Source: Ciona savignyi (Eukaryota > Chordata > Ascidiacea > Phlebobranchia > Cionidae). Taken from it: a stretch of DNA of 64,000 nt. The notes beneath the pieces are model-generated. The model ran no database searches, was not told the origin of the DNA, and was given only the letters and a program-made list of their open reading frames with translations. Position 1 is the stretch's first letter. Each line of letters starts with the position of its first letter. Below are positions 1-12,200 of this stretch, piece by piece. The DNA is taken from positions 256,697-320,696 of the forward strand of contig CH003041.1 in assembly GCA_000149265.1 (NCBI GenBank), written 5' to 3'. Position numbers and translations under genes: made by a program.

Positions 1-35
1 CTTAACAAATGTGCTCTCTGATTTACGTAGGTTAA

Positions 36-464
36 GTTTACCGTACACCACACGTATGGATTGACTTTGCCAATGAACCCAAGCAAGAAACTTTTAAACC
101 AGATGATGACAAAAACCTTAAAAAAGAAACACGTCAGAGCAAACGTCAAAAACATAGTTCGCAATGGATCATGTTTTTCGAGGAAAGAGGTTACCATACA
201 GAGCGATGATTTAGTCGAACAAGACGTGTGTTTGCCCGAGCAAATATGGAAGTTATAGATCTTTCAACCAACAATTTTCGGTGGGATCTTGGTAAAGAAG
301 CGATGAACTTTGCAGATTCCCTGATAGCAGATCTTTCATCGACGGGCGAAGTGTGTGATCAGGAATTCCTTCAGGACAGACAACGAATAGACAGAGATAA
401 ATACACTGATGAAATGACTAACTTTTTTATCAGTATCAAGTATCTTACTGCGTTACAACCGTGA
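36..464 (+). pseudogene. TGA-interrupted reading frame of unknown identity
   Basis: One frame is open from about position 36 to a TGA at 464-466, apart from a single TGA at 207-209. Before that stop it reads a charged, Lys/Glu-rich stretch ending FFEERGYHTER. After it comes an 84-codon stretch rich in Asp and Glu that contains STNNFRWDLGKEAMNFADS. Composition looks coding, but I recognise no family. It could be the last exon of a gene entering from the left with an AG acceptor near 35, a pseudogene, or a sequencing error at the TGA. No clear poly(A) signal follows. The first half also overlaps a 65-codon frame in another phase, which I consider less likely. Confidence 0.3.
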
Positions 465-470
465 CAATTG

Positions 471-2979
471 GATCACAGCCACCTGAGTGTTGCAGCCTGA
501 GTCACGTTGTATAATCAGGTATCCAAGCATATGGCCCGATAACTTGTTGTAAAATTTAATAATTTAATTTTCCGAGATTTGGGGGTTTATAGACAACTGC
601 CAGCTGGCTACATCGACAGTGTCAACGAACGGTTAAAGGGTGGCAGGTTCCTATAATTGAAACTAAATATAAAAACTCAATTACTGCCCCGTTGGTCGAG
701 GAGGTTTATGCCCGTTAATGCCCGTGATTTCAAATAAGGTGGTGCTGGCCAAGTAAAACGTAATGCAATCGAATTTTGCGATGAAAGATTGTCGACTTAC
801 TGACTAATGTAGATGGATGGACAGTCCGAATAACATGGTACTGGTTCCGTCAGCACCCAGTTTAATCGATTACCTAGTTTTTCAATCCAAGGTAGTAAAG
901 AGTCGTAAAGAGGTAAACTATGACCTTCAATTATAGTGAACCTGTTTATGATTTTCACCGAGTGGAACACCCACGCACTCTCTCCGTACGAGTCGCATTA
1001 AATCATAAACTGTTAACTGAAGCGTTTCGAGGTAAACCAATTAGACTGCTTTGTGTAAGCAAATATGTTCGTAAAATCCAAGTCAAGTAGAATTTAACCA
1101 CACTCAGGTCAAAGATGGCCCTGAAGAATGATACATTTTCAGTAAACCCAGCGCCATCGCTGAGATTATACGTCGTCTGTCACTTTTACCACGAAAACCG
1201 ACTTTCCCACCAAATTAATTTGATGTCAGTGACACCATTATCCATGCGTACAAAAATAAATATTATCAATTTTAATTTGGATTTCCCGTGACTACCATAT
1301 ATATTGCGCTGTAGCTTATTCCCTGCGACTCGATCGGACCAATTTCCACTGATATTTGGCGGTGCCTCAATTGTAAACCAGCCCTGAAGGATGTGAACCT
1401 TTAATACCACAACACCTCAAGAAACAACGGTAAACTAAATTAATATTATTAATTTGTTATGGACGGGAAATCATAATGGTTGCCTGTATAAGTGAGCCAT
1501 TGCTGTGAAACGATAAATAGATTGAAAATTCGTTGTGTTTAAGATTGCGTGTCACCGCTCTTTTTGTGTATTATTAAGTATACCGCAAACGAGCGCCTGG
1601 ATGCCTGCAGACTTAACCTGTTGGCTTCGGTGTAATTGTTTTTTGAAGTTTAATTTCAACCGATCCAAAGAAACGGGAAATGTGGTGCCGAGCGGTTTTC
1701 GGGTAAGGGGCGGTCGATTACAAAGCGTGTAACTCAATTGTTTGTTAGAAGACAATATGTTCCTATTGTTGCGGTCGCTGTTTGAAGCGGCGGAAGCTTT
1801 CGACCAACGCGGCGGCTAACTTCCGTTCGGAATTTTGCTAATTGTCGGTGGTCAGGCGCCCGTGGCTTTGGTCTCGACCGACAGAGTTTGTTTCAAGTTG
1901 CAGAGAATAGAACATTGATTGCATTACATGGTGGTTAATGCTACAAGCCACTGAACAAGCGATGGTACACGGGACTTCATCACACCGTACGAAACTTATA
2001 TCTCTCCCGCAGTGTTTACCGGGCAAAATGAGTTAATCGCAAATACCTTCATTCTGTGCTGTTGTTGATTGCCGCCCACAAAATATGCTCTAAATCAGCA
2101 TCATCGGCAATGTAATTGCGTACGAAACGAAAACAACTAATGAAAAGACGGATTAAGTCGTTGTAGCCTATAATGAATGAGATGTATTATAATCCTTTGC
2201 GCTTGTTTGTCTATTTCGATGACTTTCATTAAAAACGGCGAGCGTGGCTCCGAGAGATCCTTAGAAACAACAACGATACGTTATTTCGAGTGGATCGAGT
2301 GAGTGCATAAGCCGCAAGGATAATGCTCGGAGCAGCGGATTATAATGCGCGACAGCAAACATTTGGGGATTGCGACGCGGTGCTAATTGCACACGCGACG
2401 GGTACGCGATAATTAACTGCTAACGAGAAAATTATGATTTTTTTGTAACTGACGATCAGGTATCTTACACAAGATGTACGAAAATGTAGAACTGCATTAC
2501 AAGATTAGGAAATATTACCCTTATAAGCGCCATTAACGCAGGTGTCAAATATACAATTAGGTACACGTGTATGACATTTATAAACATATCTTTATGTTTT
2601 TTAGAAATGCGTTGCATAATATGGATAACGTATACAGATTATCCCTTCGTAGTGGTCATCTACTTTTGTACGGCTTTACCCCCCTACGTGACCTTTATTT
2701 GGCCTTCACAATTGAGAATAATCTCGGTAATTCCAAATGAATCATGCCGTTCGGGATTTGTGTATAGACTATACGATTCCGACCGACCCCCGGACAGGCG
2801 TCAAGTCATTTCTCCATACTACAGCACCGTAAAATGAATATAAAGAACAATACGCTATACGTACAAAATACAAAAGTATTCATTTACTTTTTAAGTTATA
2901 TTTAGTCTGGTGCATGCGAACTTTAAGTATATCTTGAATTATTTTACGATTGTTATAATGCTGTGTATTGTGATTAATT
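471..2979. other. Region without recognisable gene
   Basis: AT-rich non-coding sequence. Short open frames on both strands lack splice sites that would join them and match nothing I know. If the gene starting at 3192 on the minus strand has further exons here, I could not identify them. Confidence 0.4.
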
Positions 2980-2987
2980 TCACTTAC

Positions 2988-3192
2988 TTGCTTTGCATGG
3001 ATCCTTTGTGTTCGCTAAGTTCTCTTCTGGAAAGTCTTCTATAAATATCGATGGGGGCTGCGTTGTTAGCGATGGCACACTTTGCGCCGATACGCCGACG
3101 CCGAACTCGAAACTCCCCGGGATAGCGAGCATCATTATCCCGAGAAGAATTGCCGATAAAACTCGGCCTCTGCTCCTTGGAAAAGACGACAT
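2988..3192 (-). CDS. First exon of a secreted or membrane protein (partial gene)
   Basis: From an ATG at 3192 the minus strand reads a basic start (MSSFPRSRGR), then a hydrophobic run (VLSAILLGIMMLAIPG) of the kind seen in signal peptides or signal anchors, then a Ser/Thr/Pro-containing stretch ending DPCKA. A good donor (GTAAGT on the minus strand, 2982-2987) ends the exon in phase 1, so the gene continues to the left. The frame stays open upstream to another ATG at 3393, but that extension puts about 67 residues ahead of the hydrophobic segment, so the inner ATG is preferred. Downstream exons are not visible, probably because the intron is long or they lie outside the window. Function unknown. 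Confidence 0.45.
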
Positions 3193-5509
3193 AACAAGGT
3201 TCGTATTGAAGGGTGGATTCCTGATCCTTAAACGTTCGTTAGCGACCAGCACTGTTTTATTGGAACTTTTTAATCTGCAATCTCTTGACGGAGACTGCCC
3301 GGTACAAATTTTTTTTCTACAGTCGACTGTTCGCAATCGTTCGCATCGGTATATCTCTGTAGTCGAAGTGGAGCAGCCAAATGTCTCCAACATTATGATC
3401 CAAATTCACTTCGCCACTTATCATATATTGCAGCCGGTGATCGGGTGCTTCTTTCTTCCTGAACTAAACAAACTTGATTACTTTTCAACCACAGCAGCGC
3501 CCGTGCTTTACCGAGCGTGGGCAGAAAAAGGAGAGCACGCGCTTTTGCCTTTTTCCCTACACTTTAACGCTACTCACGCGCGGAGAAGTGACTTTCACAG
3601 GAGCACTCGGTAATAATAAACGATGATATAAAATCAATAACAGCTAGTGATTAATCGAGAGAGTGCTCTTAGACCACCTACGCTAAAGGATAGGAAGCCT
3701 CAATAAAACGTATTTGTTAATTGAACCAGATATCACAATTCCCGCAAAACAAACACGGGGTTTCCCAGGACAATTAACACACAACCATGTCTATTACCAT
3801 ATAACAGTCAATGTAAAACTTATCTATACTATATATACCACAGTGCTTTTAGGTAGTACTAATTTGCTGGAAATGCGATGTAATATTTATACGATCAAGA
3901 CCATGTGCACAAAAAAAACGAGATAAGATATTTAAGTATATTCCCAAGAATAGAAAACGCGGGTTATTACACGGGAAATCGACCATTTGGTTCAAAGGCG
4001 ACGAACTTTTTCACTGAACTATTCAATCAGGCAAGATAATTACACGTTCTCTTCTATGTGCATGCGGTCGAAATATTTACATCATTTTAACGGTGTGAAT
4101 AAAGTTCATAAGGAAGTACACCTACGCACATTATTTCTTTATACGCAATTGAATGAGTACACTTGCTTGTAACTTTCTTTAAATGCTCCTAACTAATAAG
4201 CTATAGTGATATTCTTAAAACAAAACCACTTTTTAATGTCTCTCAGGGATAAGGCCATACGTATCGTAACAACCCAGTGAAATATGAATCGAGTGTATAT
4301 ATATTAAAATACCACGATTAAATAACATTGGTCTTGGTTTAAGTCGTGGTAATATGATTAGCACGACCAACTTTTATTTTATTCAGATATAACGGACTGA
4401 CTAACTAACTACTAAAAAGGTTAAAATCCAGTCCTGGTTAAGAAAAGCACATTAGCCAAACAAAGCAGTAGTATCGAATGTAGTAGTGTATCTAGGATCA
4501 TTTATTATTGAACGTGCAATCACTAGTTCATTTGCATTTGCAATACAACTAATTGGATATGCTCGAGATAATAATTGCACTTGGTCAGCTATCGCTGGCA
4601 GCGGACGAGAAACAAGAAGAGGAAGCGTGATTTAACTTGCTATTGCTAGAGCATTTCGAAAAAAGTTTGCTTCAATTTTTTAAATTTGCCGGGATACGAT
4701 AGGATAATATATTTTTGTTTAACCCAGGGACACGGAAAGGCAGATGGTGCTAAAATTGTATCATTGTTAGATTACCTGTTTGGTTACCAGAAATGTTTAT
4801 CAAAGTGTATTGTAAGTGATAGAGCCCTTGAACCACTAATTCCACTGAATACCGTTAAACCCTTGTTTAAGGATACAGACCATCAGCCATATCGTCCAGT
4901 TTCAATGTTTTTGCACTGCCTGGTTTTTTTGATTTTCTCCACGTAATTTACACATACTTATACACAGGCTTTTTGCATCCTGAAATGATGCGCTGGTATG
5001 CAGTATATTCCGCTCCATACTCGTCTGCGAATGTGTGCAATGTGTGATTCTCTGTCAATTCTCTTTATGTTGCATTAAGTGCTACACTTTATCAAATCTT
5101 CGATGAGAATTTAGCACTTTAAACTTTTTGTTTAAAGCCGTTTTTTCTAAAGCTGGTTTTTAGATATATATATTTAAGCTAAAATTGCCCGCATGCTATT
5201 TTCCATGTCTATTTTCATGCTGCAAAACAGATGCTATTTTCCATGTCTATTTTTCATAACTACCAAAAAACCTGGTCAGTCAGTTCTTGCGGCGCCTGTA
5301 TTATTGTAACTACATGGCCGAAGCGTGTTCAGAAACTGATACAGATTAACTTAATTTAAATCTTTTAAGTCTAAACATTCAGCTGAAACGAACGGCTAAC
5401 TGGTTAATGGACTTAATTTTGTGTCAAACTCAAAAACAAGATCGAACTCCATGCTCTAGCAAAGATACACATGTTTTGACCGGACATAGCAGATATGAAT
5501 GGTCTATAC
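3193..5509. other. Intergenic region without recognisable gene
   Basis: No convincing exons. A short imperfect direct repeat (two copies of a unit containing GCTATTTTCCATGTCTATTTT) lies at about 5193-5255. Otherwise I see nothing. Confidence 0.4.
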
Positions 5510-5725
5510 CAGTGCTCCGTAAACCATGCCAGCATAGGCCGCGGCATACACTACTGTGCTGCAAGAGTGCTAGGTGTGCCGCGGGAAAATTGTATTTTTT
5601 AACTAAGTTTTTATCAAATAAATGGATTTAGTTTTGTCATTTTATAACATTTTTGACTGCAATGTACAGTTAAATTTAGTAAGTTTCTAAATGTGCCTCG
5701 AGTAAAATAAGGTTACGGAGCACTG
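5510..5725. mobile_element. hAT-type MITE, 216 bp
   Basis: The left end begins CAGTGCTCCGTAAACC and the right end closes with the complement GGTTACGGAGCACTG, giving terminal inverted repeats of about 15 bp. The flanks are near-identical 8-bp sequences: GTCTATAC at 5502-5509 and GTCTACAC at 5726-5733. CAGTG termini, an 8-bp target duplication and the internal GCCGCGGCATAC/GTGTGCCGCGG motif fit non-autonomous hAT elements. No coding capacity. Confidence 0.7.
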
Positions 5726-5951
5726 GTCTACACTAATTAGGCGACATATACTGTGCTGTAATGGTATAGCCAATAGGTCTATTCAATACAATTGCGCCTT
5801 ATTTCGGTGAAGGGTTTAACGACAAAAACATTAATAATTTAAGCTTTTTGACCACTACTGGTGTTTTTCATATTAGGTGCATGTTGTCTGGACGCTGTAG
5901 TAGCAAAATTTCAATTAAAAAACGCTAAAAGAACTTATAACTTATTAAAAT

Positions 5952-6100
5952 ATAGGATAGGAATTTTATGTTTATCCCCGTAAATGGGAAAATGCGAAGG
6001 AGGGTTAATTAACACACGGACAATCGTCAGATCACCCTGTGCCACCGTCGGGTTACCGGAGCTAGTGCATTGTGATATGAATGATTAAGACTTATAGAAA
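5952..6100 (-). repeat. SINE-1 fragment (3' part)
   Basis: Minus-strand copy of the family described at 17757-18050. It keeps the pentameric tail, the GTTTATCCCCG block and the ACCGTCGGGTTACCGGAG core; the tRNA-like head is missing. Confidence 0.75.
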
Positions 6101-7381
6101 GATTGCATTCTGTTTAAGTATCAATGTCATGTAAAAATATCGACAATGTCAGTAGTAAGTATACACTCAGCAGAGTAAAGTAATCTTAAGGACGCCGCAG
6201 ATATACCGTTTGACTATTGGGAACTAGGGATAACTCGTACCGCCGCGAGTCACTTGAATATTCACCTGTGTCCGGTTGGTCTCAAGTTGTGCAAAAAACT
6301 TAAATATGTGACGTCAAAAATAAATTCTATAGAAAATACGGTTTCCCCTTTTGCGAGAACCGACACGTCAATTCATTGTTCCCGCTCAGATTATTTCTTA
6401 CATCAGGAAATATACAGTTTAGCCACTGGGAATTTGACCCAATGACGTAATGAGAAATAAATAAACAAACTGGTCAATACCTAAATAGACTTGGAATAAA
6501 ACTTTGTGATTGTATACATCCTGTGTAACAATAGATTTGTCCGTAACGTTAAACACAAGCCTATACAAAGATGACCTAATTTGGAAATGTTCGTTCGGGT
6601 ATCAGCATATTTATGCAGAAGAGGCTACGCGTTTTTATGGTCTTTTGTATTAATTTTGTTACACGCTGGCCAAGAATTCAAGCGACTATGGCAAGTGTCA
6701 AATTTTTGGACTGATAATATCCTTCTGAATGGCCTAACGATCAGATTGTTGATAAAGGTACAACTCGCTTTGTTCTTTAAGCTGTAACTACATTAGTCTT
6801 TAAATCGTTTGTTTAAATCTGATATCTGCTTTACTCTTACCGTTAAAAGACATTGCTTCCAAGATTTAATCATATATTTCAGCGGAAAGATTGATTTTGT
6901 ATGCATGTTCAAACACAGTCGGGTGACATCACAAAATGCAAATACGGAAACGCTCTTACGTAGTTTGGAGACTTTACTATTGCATGTCGGTCCGCTGGCA
7001 GATGGCGGGTATTTGGAGCAAATAGATCTAATCCGCTTGTTGTAACTTATCCACGTGTGTATTAGTCTGCAGGCTCTATTTGATTAAATATTATGGCCAA
7101 GTGAGAGTCATTTTTTTTAATTTCCTATCGAATTGCAAAAAATATATATTTTTTATATATACGAAGTGATATAAAATATAATTACATACTTTGTTCAATA
7201 GAGAAGATAGTGACGAAATATGCTGACAAAACACGCATGTGTTAACTATTGGTGATCGATAGATGGAAACTTATATCTGCATTGTGATCCTGAGGAAGCG
7301 ATTGTGTAGCCATATGAAGCGGTTATGTAGCCACATCAACAACTCGATTATCATCACGGACTACTATAATACATCATAAAA

Positions 7382-7440
7382 GTACCGTCGCTTAGCCAAT
7401 TGGTTAACGCCACCTATACATATACGGACGGGTTCGAAAC
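7382..7440 (+). repeat. SINE-2 (tRNA-like) fragment
   Basis: Shortened copy of the tRNA-like family described at 39361-39460. It has an A-box-like segment followed by GGGTTCGAAAC (B-box like). Confidence 0.55.
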
Positions 7441-8060
7441 TAAAGACAACATAAAAACGGATTAATCAAAGATCCACTTATTGTATTGTCCACGGTTGGT
7501 CAGGTAAGAAAATCTCCTTTGCAAATTGAGCTTACGGATATTAAGATTATGTAAAATGCGTAATTCGTACCTCACTATAAAACTTTCCCTTTCGAGTACT
7601 ATACAGCTAATTAGGTTTGCATCAATACGTGGACAAATATAGCGTATAAGATAATTAGTGGGAAAAAATTAATCAATCGCTGAACCCAAATACTTGTTCT
7701 TGGGGATAAAGTACAAAGTCTTGATCAAGCAGATCCTAGATTCGATATTTACCCTTGTTACTTCGTGCGCGGTTATCCCTGGAAAATGCACTTAGCGGAG
7801 GTTGTCTTAATCTAGTGATAGGTTTAACAGCTCCTCGGCAATGGACACGAAGTAATCTGACGCTTACGAGTCTTATTAACGACTCTCGGTGTTTATATGA
7901 GTATCCTACCCAGTCATGATACCCGGATCGCAGCAAACGTCGTCGTACATACATTTTCGGTTTATATGGCCACCAAACTGTGCCGATGCATAACACACCG
8001 TCATTAAATCAAATTGTCTACATTTCAGTGGATTCTACATCATAGTAATCGCCAACATAT

Positions 8061-8340
8061 AGGATAGGAAGGGATATTCATGTTTTATACCCGTGAAATG
8101 GAAAACGCTAAGGGCTTTAACCAACGGACAATCATCAGATTATACCTTGCGCCCACCGTCGGGTGAATGGAGCTTTTGCAGAGGGTGTAGGGGTAAGTGT
8201 TCCCTTCAGTTATTATTTCATTCAAATCTTTAGTTTTACTATTAAGGCATTGATCGCTTAGTGTCTTGCCCAAGGACACGGCCAACTAAATAGCGACAAG
8301 TTCAGATTCCATTACCTATATCTGAAAGGCGCGAAGCTAC
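8061..8340 (-). repeat. SINE-1 copy, diverged
   Basis: Contains the tail pentamers, the CATCAGATTATACCTTGCGCCCACCG core and the CTTGCCCAAGGACAC block in minus orientation. Decayed at the tRNA-like end. Confidence 0.7.
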
Positions 8341-9262
8341 CAACCAAGCTATTTAGTCAGAGAATAAAACTTATAGCCGAGCATGTACACATCAAGTCAG
8401 CCTGATCTTCTATTTATTAAATAATTACATAAAATCATAAGGATGAAGCATTAAGATAACGTTCTTTCAAAGGTGTGCCGCGTATGAAAACAGCCAACGG
8501 CTGATTTTACAAGCGGAAACAAACCCTAGAAGAATTTTAACAATTTGTTTCCGGTTAGTATTTTAAAAGCGAGCACGAACTGTCCATTAACCGTACCAAC
8601 GCTCCATCCGGTCCGTTTTCCATGCTTTCAAACTTGTCAGTTTCTAATGGACTGATATCGGCTTAAGATAACCTAGGAAGAGAGGGGAACTTAACTGTAT
8701 ACTATCTGTACAAATACGGACAGATTTCAGCTATGCTGCGCGCGAAACCTGACTTCGTAAACGTATTACTCAATTGGGACCACCGAGATGGGCTGTAATA
8801 CCATTTTGATCCCCATGTTTCTTCAGGCCTGGGTTTGAAGCGCGCTGAGCTATCGCGCAGCCTGGGGTCGCCGCGGTTCACCGGCAAAGCGATAAGCACA
8901 TTTGATGTGTAAGTGTGACCGACCGCCGCCTGCTAAGCGAAATGTAATACGGGAGATAACTACAAAATGTAAACACGGCGGTGGAAATAACTCAACAGTG
9001 TACAACTCCACAGTTTGAAAGCTTATGTTTTGATCAGAACTTAAAGAGAAAATTGCCAATTCTTCATTTTTGACAAAATAATGAACTTATTATTTTTTGA
9101 AAATGTTTTGTATCAATTTTGTGGTATGTTTATTGGACACCTGGAAAGGTGGTATACTTTTTACAATAAACAAGCTATTTTCAAAGGCCAGTTATGCTTT
9201 TGTGTGACAGGGAGATTCGTCTAGATTCATATCTCTTATCTTATGCAGCTTTCACGATTTAT

Positions 9263-12200
9263 TTAACGCTTTGGAAATATTGTTTTTCGATCACGGTAAT
9301 TTTTAGTTGTTCCCGCCGGAATTTCTTTCCTATTTTCGGCGACAGAAGTCGGCATATCTCTCGATGTAGAAATGTCAACGTCATCATTGTTAAAACGCAC
9401 GCCTTTTCGTGCTTGTACGTCTGGCGTAGAATTGTCGTCTGGGTGTTTTTTCAACTCCTGTCCGCTTTGTACCGGGTCTTTAACGATGTTTTGAGATTGA
9501 ACTTCATTTTCAATCGCAACGTTCGGTAATTCATTGATGTTGTCTTCGACCTGAAATATACAGCAATAACTGTCATGTCGCAACACAGCTACAAAATCGA
9601 GTATAGGGCAGTTGGGAAAGGTATCTTCACCTTGGACAATTCGTACGTGGTTGCGCGACAAAGCTTTACCAGCAGCGTCGCAACGTTCAGGGCCGGTTTT
9701 AGGCCGATTTGACCGATTAGATCAAATTGGGCCCCGCACCTTGAAGGGGCCCCGCGCTAGCGGGGGTTTTTCTGTATTACGAGGTTTAAAATACTACTGA
9801 AACGTAAAATAAAAAGTGAAATAATATTCTTTCTCATAAAATTAATTTGTTGTGCATCGTAACTAAGTCAAATTTATACTTCTGTGTCTGCCTGTCACGT
9901 CATAATGAATATGGTTGCTAAACAATATAGATATGTTTGGAAGTAAAACAATATATCGTAAATAAGCATCCACATTACCTTTAATTTGTTTTATAGCAAG
10001 TATTAAATGTATATTTTTGTAGTTTGTATGTACTGGTATGTATTTTATGATATATAAACACCCATAAATTTTGCTATGCAGAGTAGGGGCCCCGCCATCA
10101 CATTTCTAATTGGGCCCCGCGTTTCCTAGCACCGGGCCTGGCAACGTTTATATAGATATCAACTGGATTAATCAAAAACTGAGCATAATCTAATTTCTCT
10201 GTAACTGTGATCACGAGATAAGTTTGCGATTATTGGTGTTGCAAACTTGAAAATTTTGAGTATCCCATGTTTTGAAAATGTGTGGTAAATTAGGCTGTAA
10301 GTCAACTGGTAATAATAAGCCTGTACAATTGTTACACTTTGAAAAGGGGTACTCGATAACCTGTATATCTCTCTCAGCGTTATGTGTAAAATGCTTGTAT
10401 ATAGGCGACTGTTAATTATCATAAAGCGTTGGTCACGAGGCCATCAACAGGTAATCAGGGCAAGCACCAAGATAAGGTATTTCCGTGTGTGGAATAAAAC
10501 GATAGTTGGTATAACACGGGCAATTTTAAGATTACCTGGTGCCTTCAAATTCTGGTGCAATAAATGTTTGTATTATTTCATTAAAATTTTTTTGAACCCG
10601 GAAACTTCTGTTATTTTTCCTAATATCAGGTCTTTTTCATAATAACACAGTCGCGCAGAAACTACTCAGGGTAAACCAGTAAGCTTCAAGGCGTTCACCT
10701 TAATACTCTCTTCAAGAGTATGCGACCGAAATCATTAATTAAATAAATCATCAAGCAAAAAAGTCACCACATTAATAAACTTACCTTTTCATTTAGTGAT
10801 GCTTCTTCAAAGCTGGAGTGAACTGAATCTAATTCCGCCATCCATTCAGTCACAAGGTTATCGTTCACAACAATAGTCGGAGTTGCCAACATCGCAGAAT
10901 CTGGTGCATAAAAAAAGTAAAGTAGTCAAAACATCAAATACATATTGGTTGCAATATAATAATTGGCGAGGGCGCTTTTATTAACGGCTGTTTTGCGATA
11001 GCACGGGTTACTACAGGATCACTTAAAGCGTTTACAATACTTCGTGATTACAAAAGTCTCCGGGAAAACATTTGTTTTGTTTAAAAAAAAATAATAAATA
11101 GAAAAAAGCTATGTTCATACCTGTGGATGGGAAACCCAAGTTTTTTTGTTTTTTTATCCAGCCAAGTTTTGAACTAAAGATTGGCTCAGGATTAGAACCG
11201 TTTTTTTGTCGCGTTGACCGTTCGGCTACACGACCGTACATGGAAAAACCAAGGGGGAACATACCAGTAATCGTCAGATAACCTCGCGCCCACCGTTGGG
11301 TTTCCGGGGCTATTGCAATGTGTTGTGTATGATTGAGATGTTCCTTTAATTTGGTAGAACCTATCATTTCACAGGGTTCAAGCAATGTCCGCAAAGTGCC
11401 TTGCCTAAGGAAACAATCGACTAGCTAGCGACCGGTTTCGATTCTACCCTTCGGCTGAAAAGTGGCGGACTAACCCACTGCGCCAAACGGTCGGACCTAA
11501 ACAAACGGTTACCGTACAGCAACAAAACAATACTCAGTGTTATTCTCACCGAAGACAGTTGTCATTCTTCTTTGAGCAAGTCGCCTCCTCCTATCTGACT
11601 CGTCATAAAAATCGTCCTCGGACACGTGACTTTCAGGGTAAACTCGGCTCCGAATATCGTCAAAGAAGTGCGACAAGATTATCATAAGAACAAGACAAAC
11701 AGCCGAGATCACCAGCACCCCGTATACAATCTGCCAGTAATATCTGGTTCGTTATTACCCAGCTAAAAGTAACTAAGCGAAATTAGTATGATGTTAAGAG
11801 ATGGTACGTTTGTTAATCTCATGGAGTGGAAAATTGCATAGAACGTTGAAATACCACCATTTGCTAGAATACTACACTTTTTCGAACATTTAATACACTT
11901 GGTCCAAAATACGTCCATTATGAACCTCCCCCAAACATACAAACGATCGAAAAGGAGTCATGTTTCGGTACAACAACCACACGGTTTTTAAGCTTGTCGG
12001 CACTACACAGCCAATTTTAAGCTTACGTGAAATTTTATAAATAAATTAAGCCCAACACGAAAAAAAGGATTGGCGTTTTTTATTGACGAAAAGACAAATT
12101 CTCAAAAAAATTACTACTGAGAATCCCTCTAGCACAAATCACACGAATTTTACCGCACCGAAATTAAATCGACCTGAAACCGACACCGAAACTGGTTATA

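Larger units (their letters stand above)
5734..9262. other. Intergenic region with SINE fragments only
   Basis: Contains minus-oriented SINE fragments (5952-6100, 8061-8340) and a tRNA-like fragment (7382-7440), listed separately. A GC-richer patch at about 8720-8960 has a minus-strand GATAGCTCAGCGCG/TTCAAACCC motif reminiscent of a tRNA-derived SINE head, not secure. An open minus frame at 7736-7996 has no recognisable similarity or splice context. Confidence 0.4.

Noticed and set aside
1186..2026. Minus-strand frames as possible further exons of the gene starting at 3192
   Set aside because: None begins with an acceptor in the required phase together with a recognisable extracellular domain.
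2993..3613. 206-codon plus-strand open frame
   Set aside because: It is antisense to the signal-peptide exon at 2988-3192, whose donor site and hydrophobic leader are more convincing. No splice context or known domain on the plus strand.
7736..7996. 86-codon minus-strand open frame rich in Arg
   Set aside because: No ATG-led signal, no family resemblance, no usable splice partners. Kept only as a note in the intergenic entry.
9553..9661. Extension of the last receptor exon to the right (open to 9661)
   Set aside because: An AG acceptor after TATATTTC at 9551-9552 and phase 0 with the exon at 10785-10900 define the exon start. The extension is intron.
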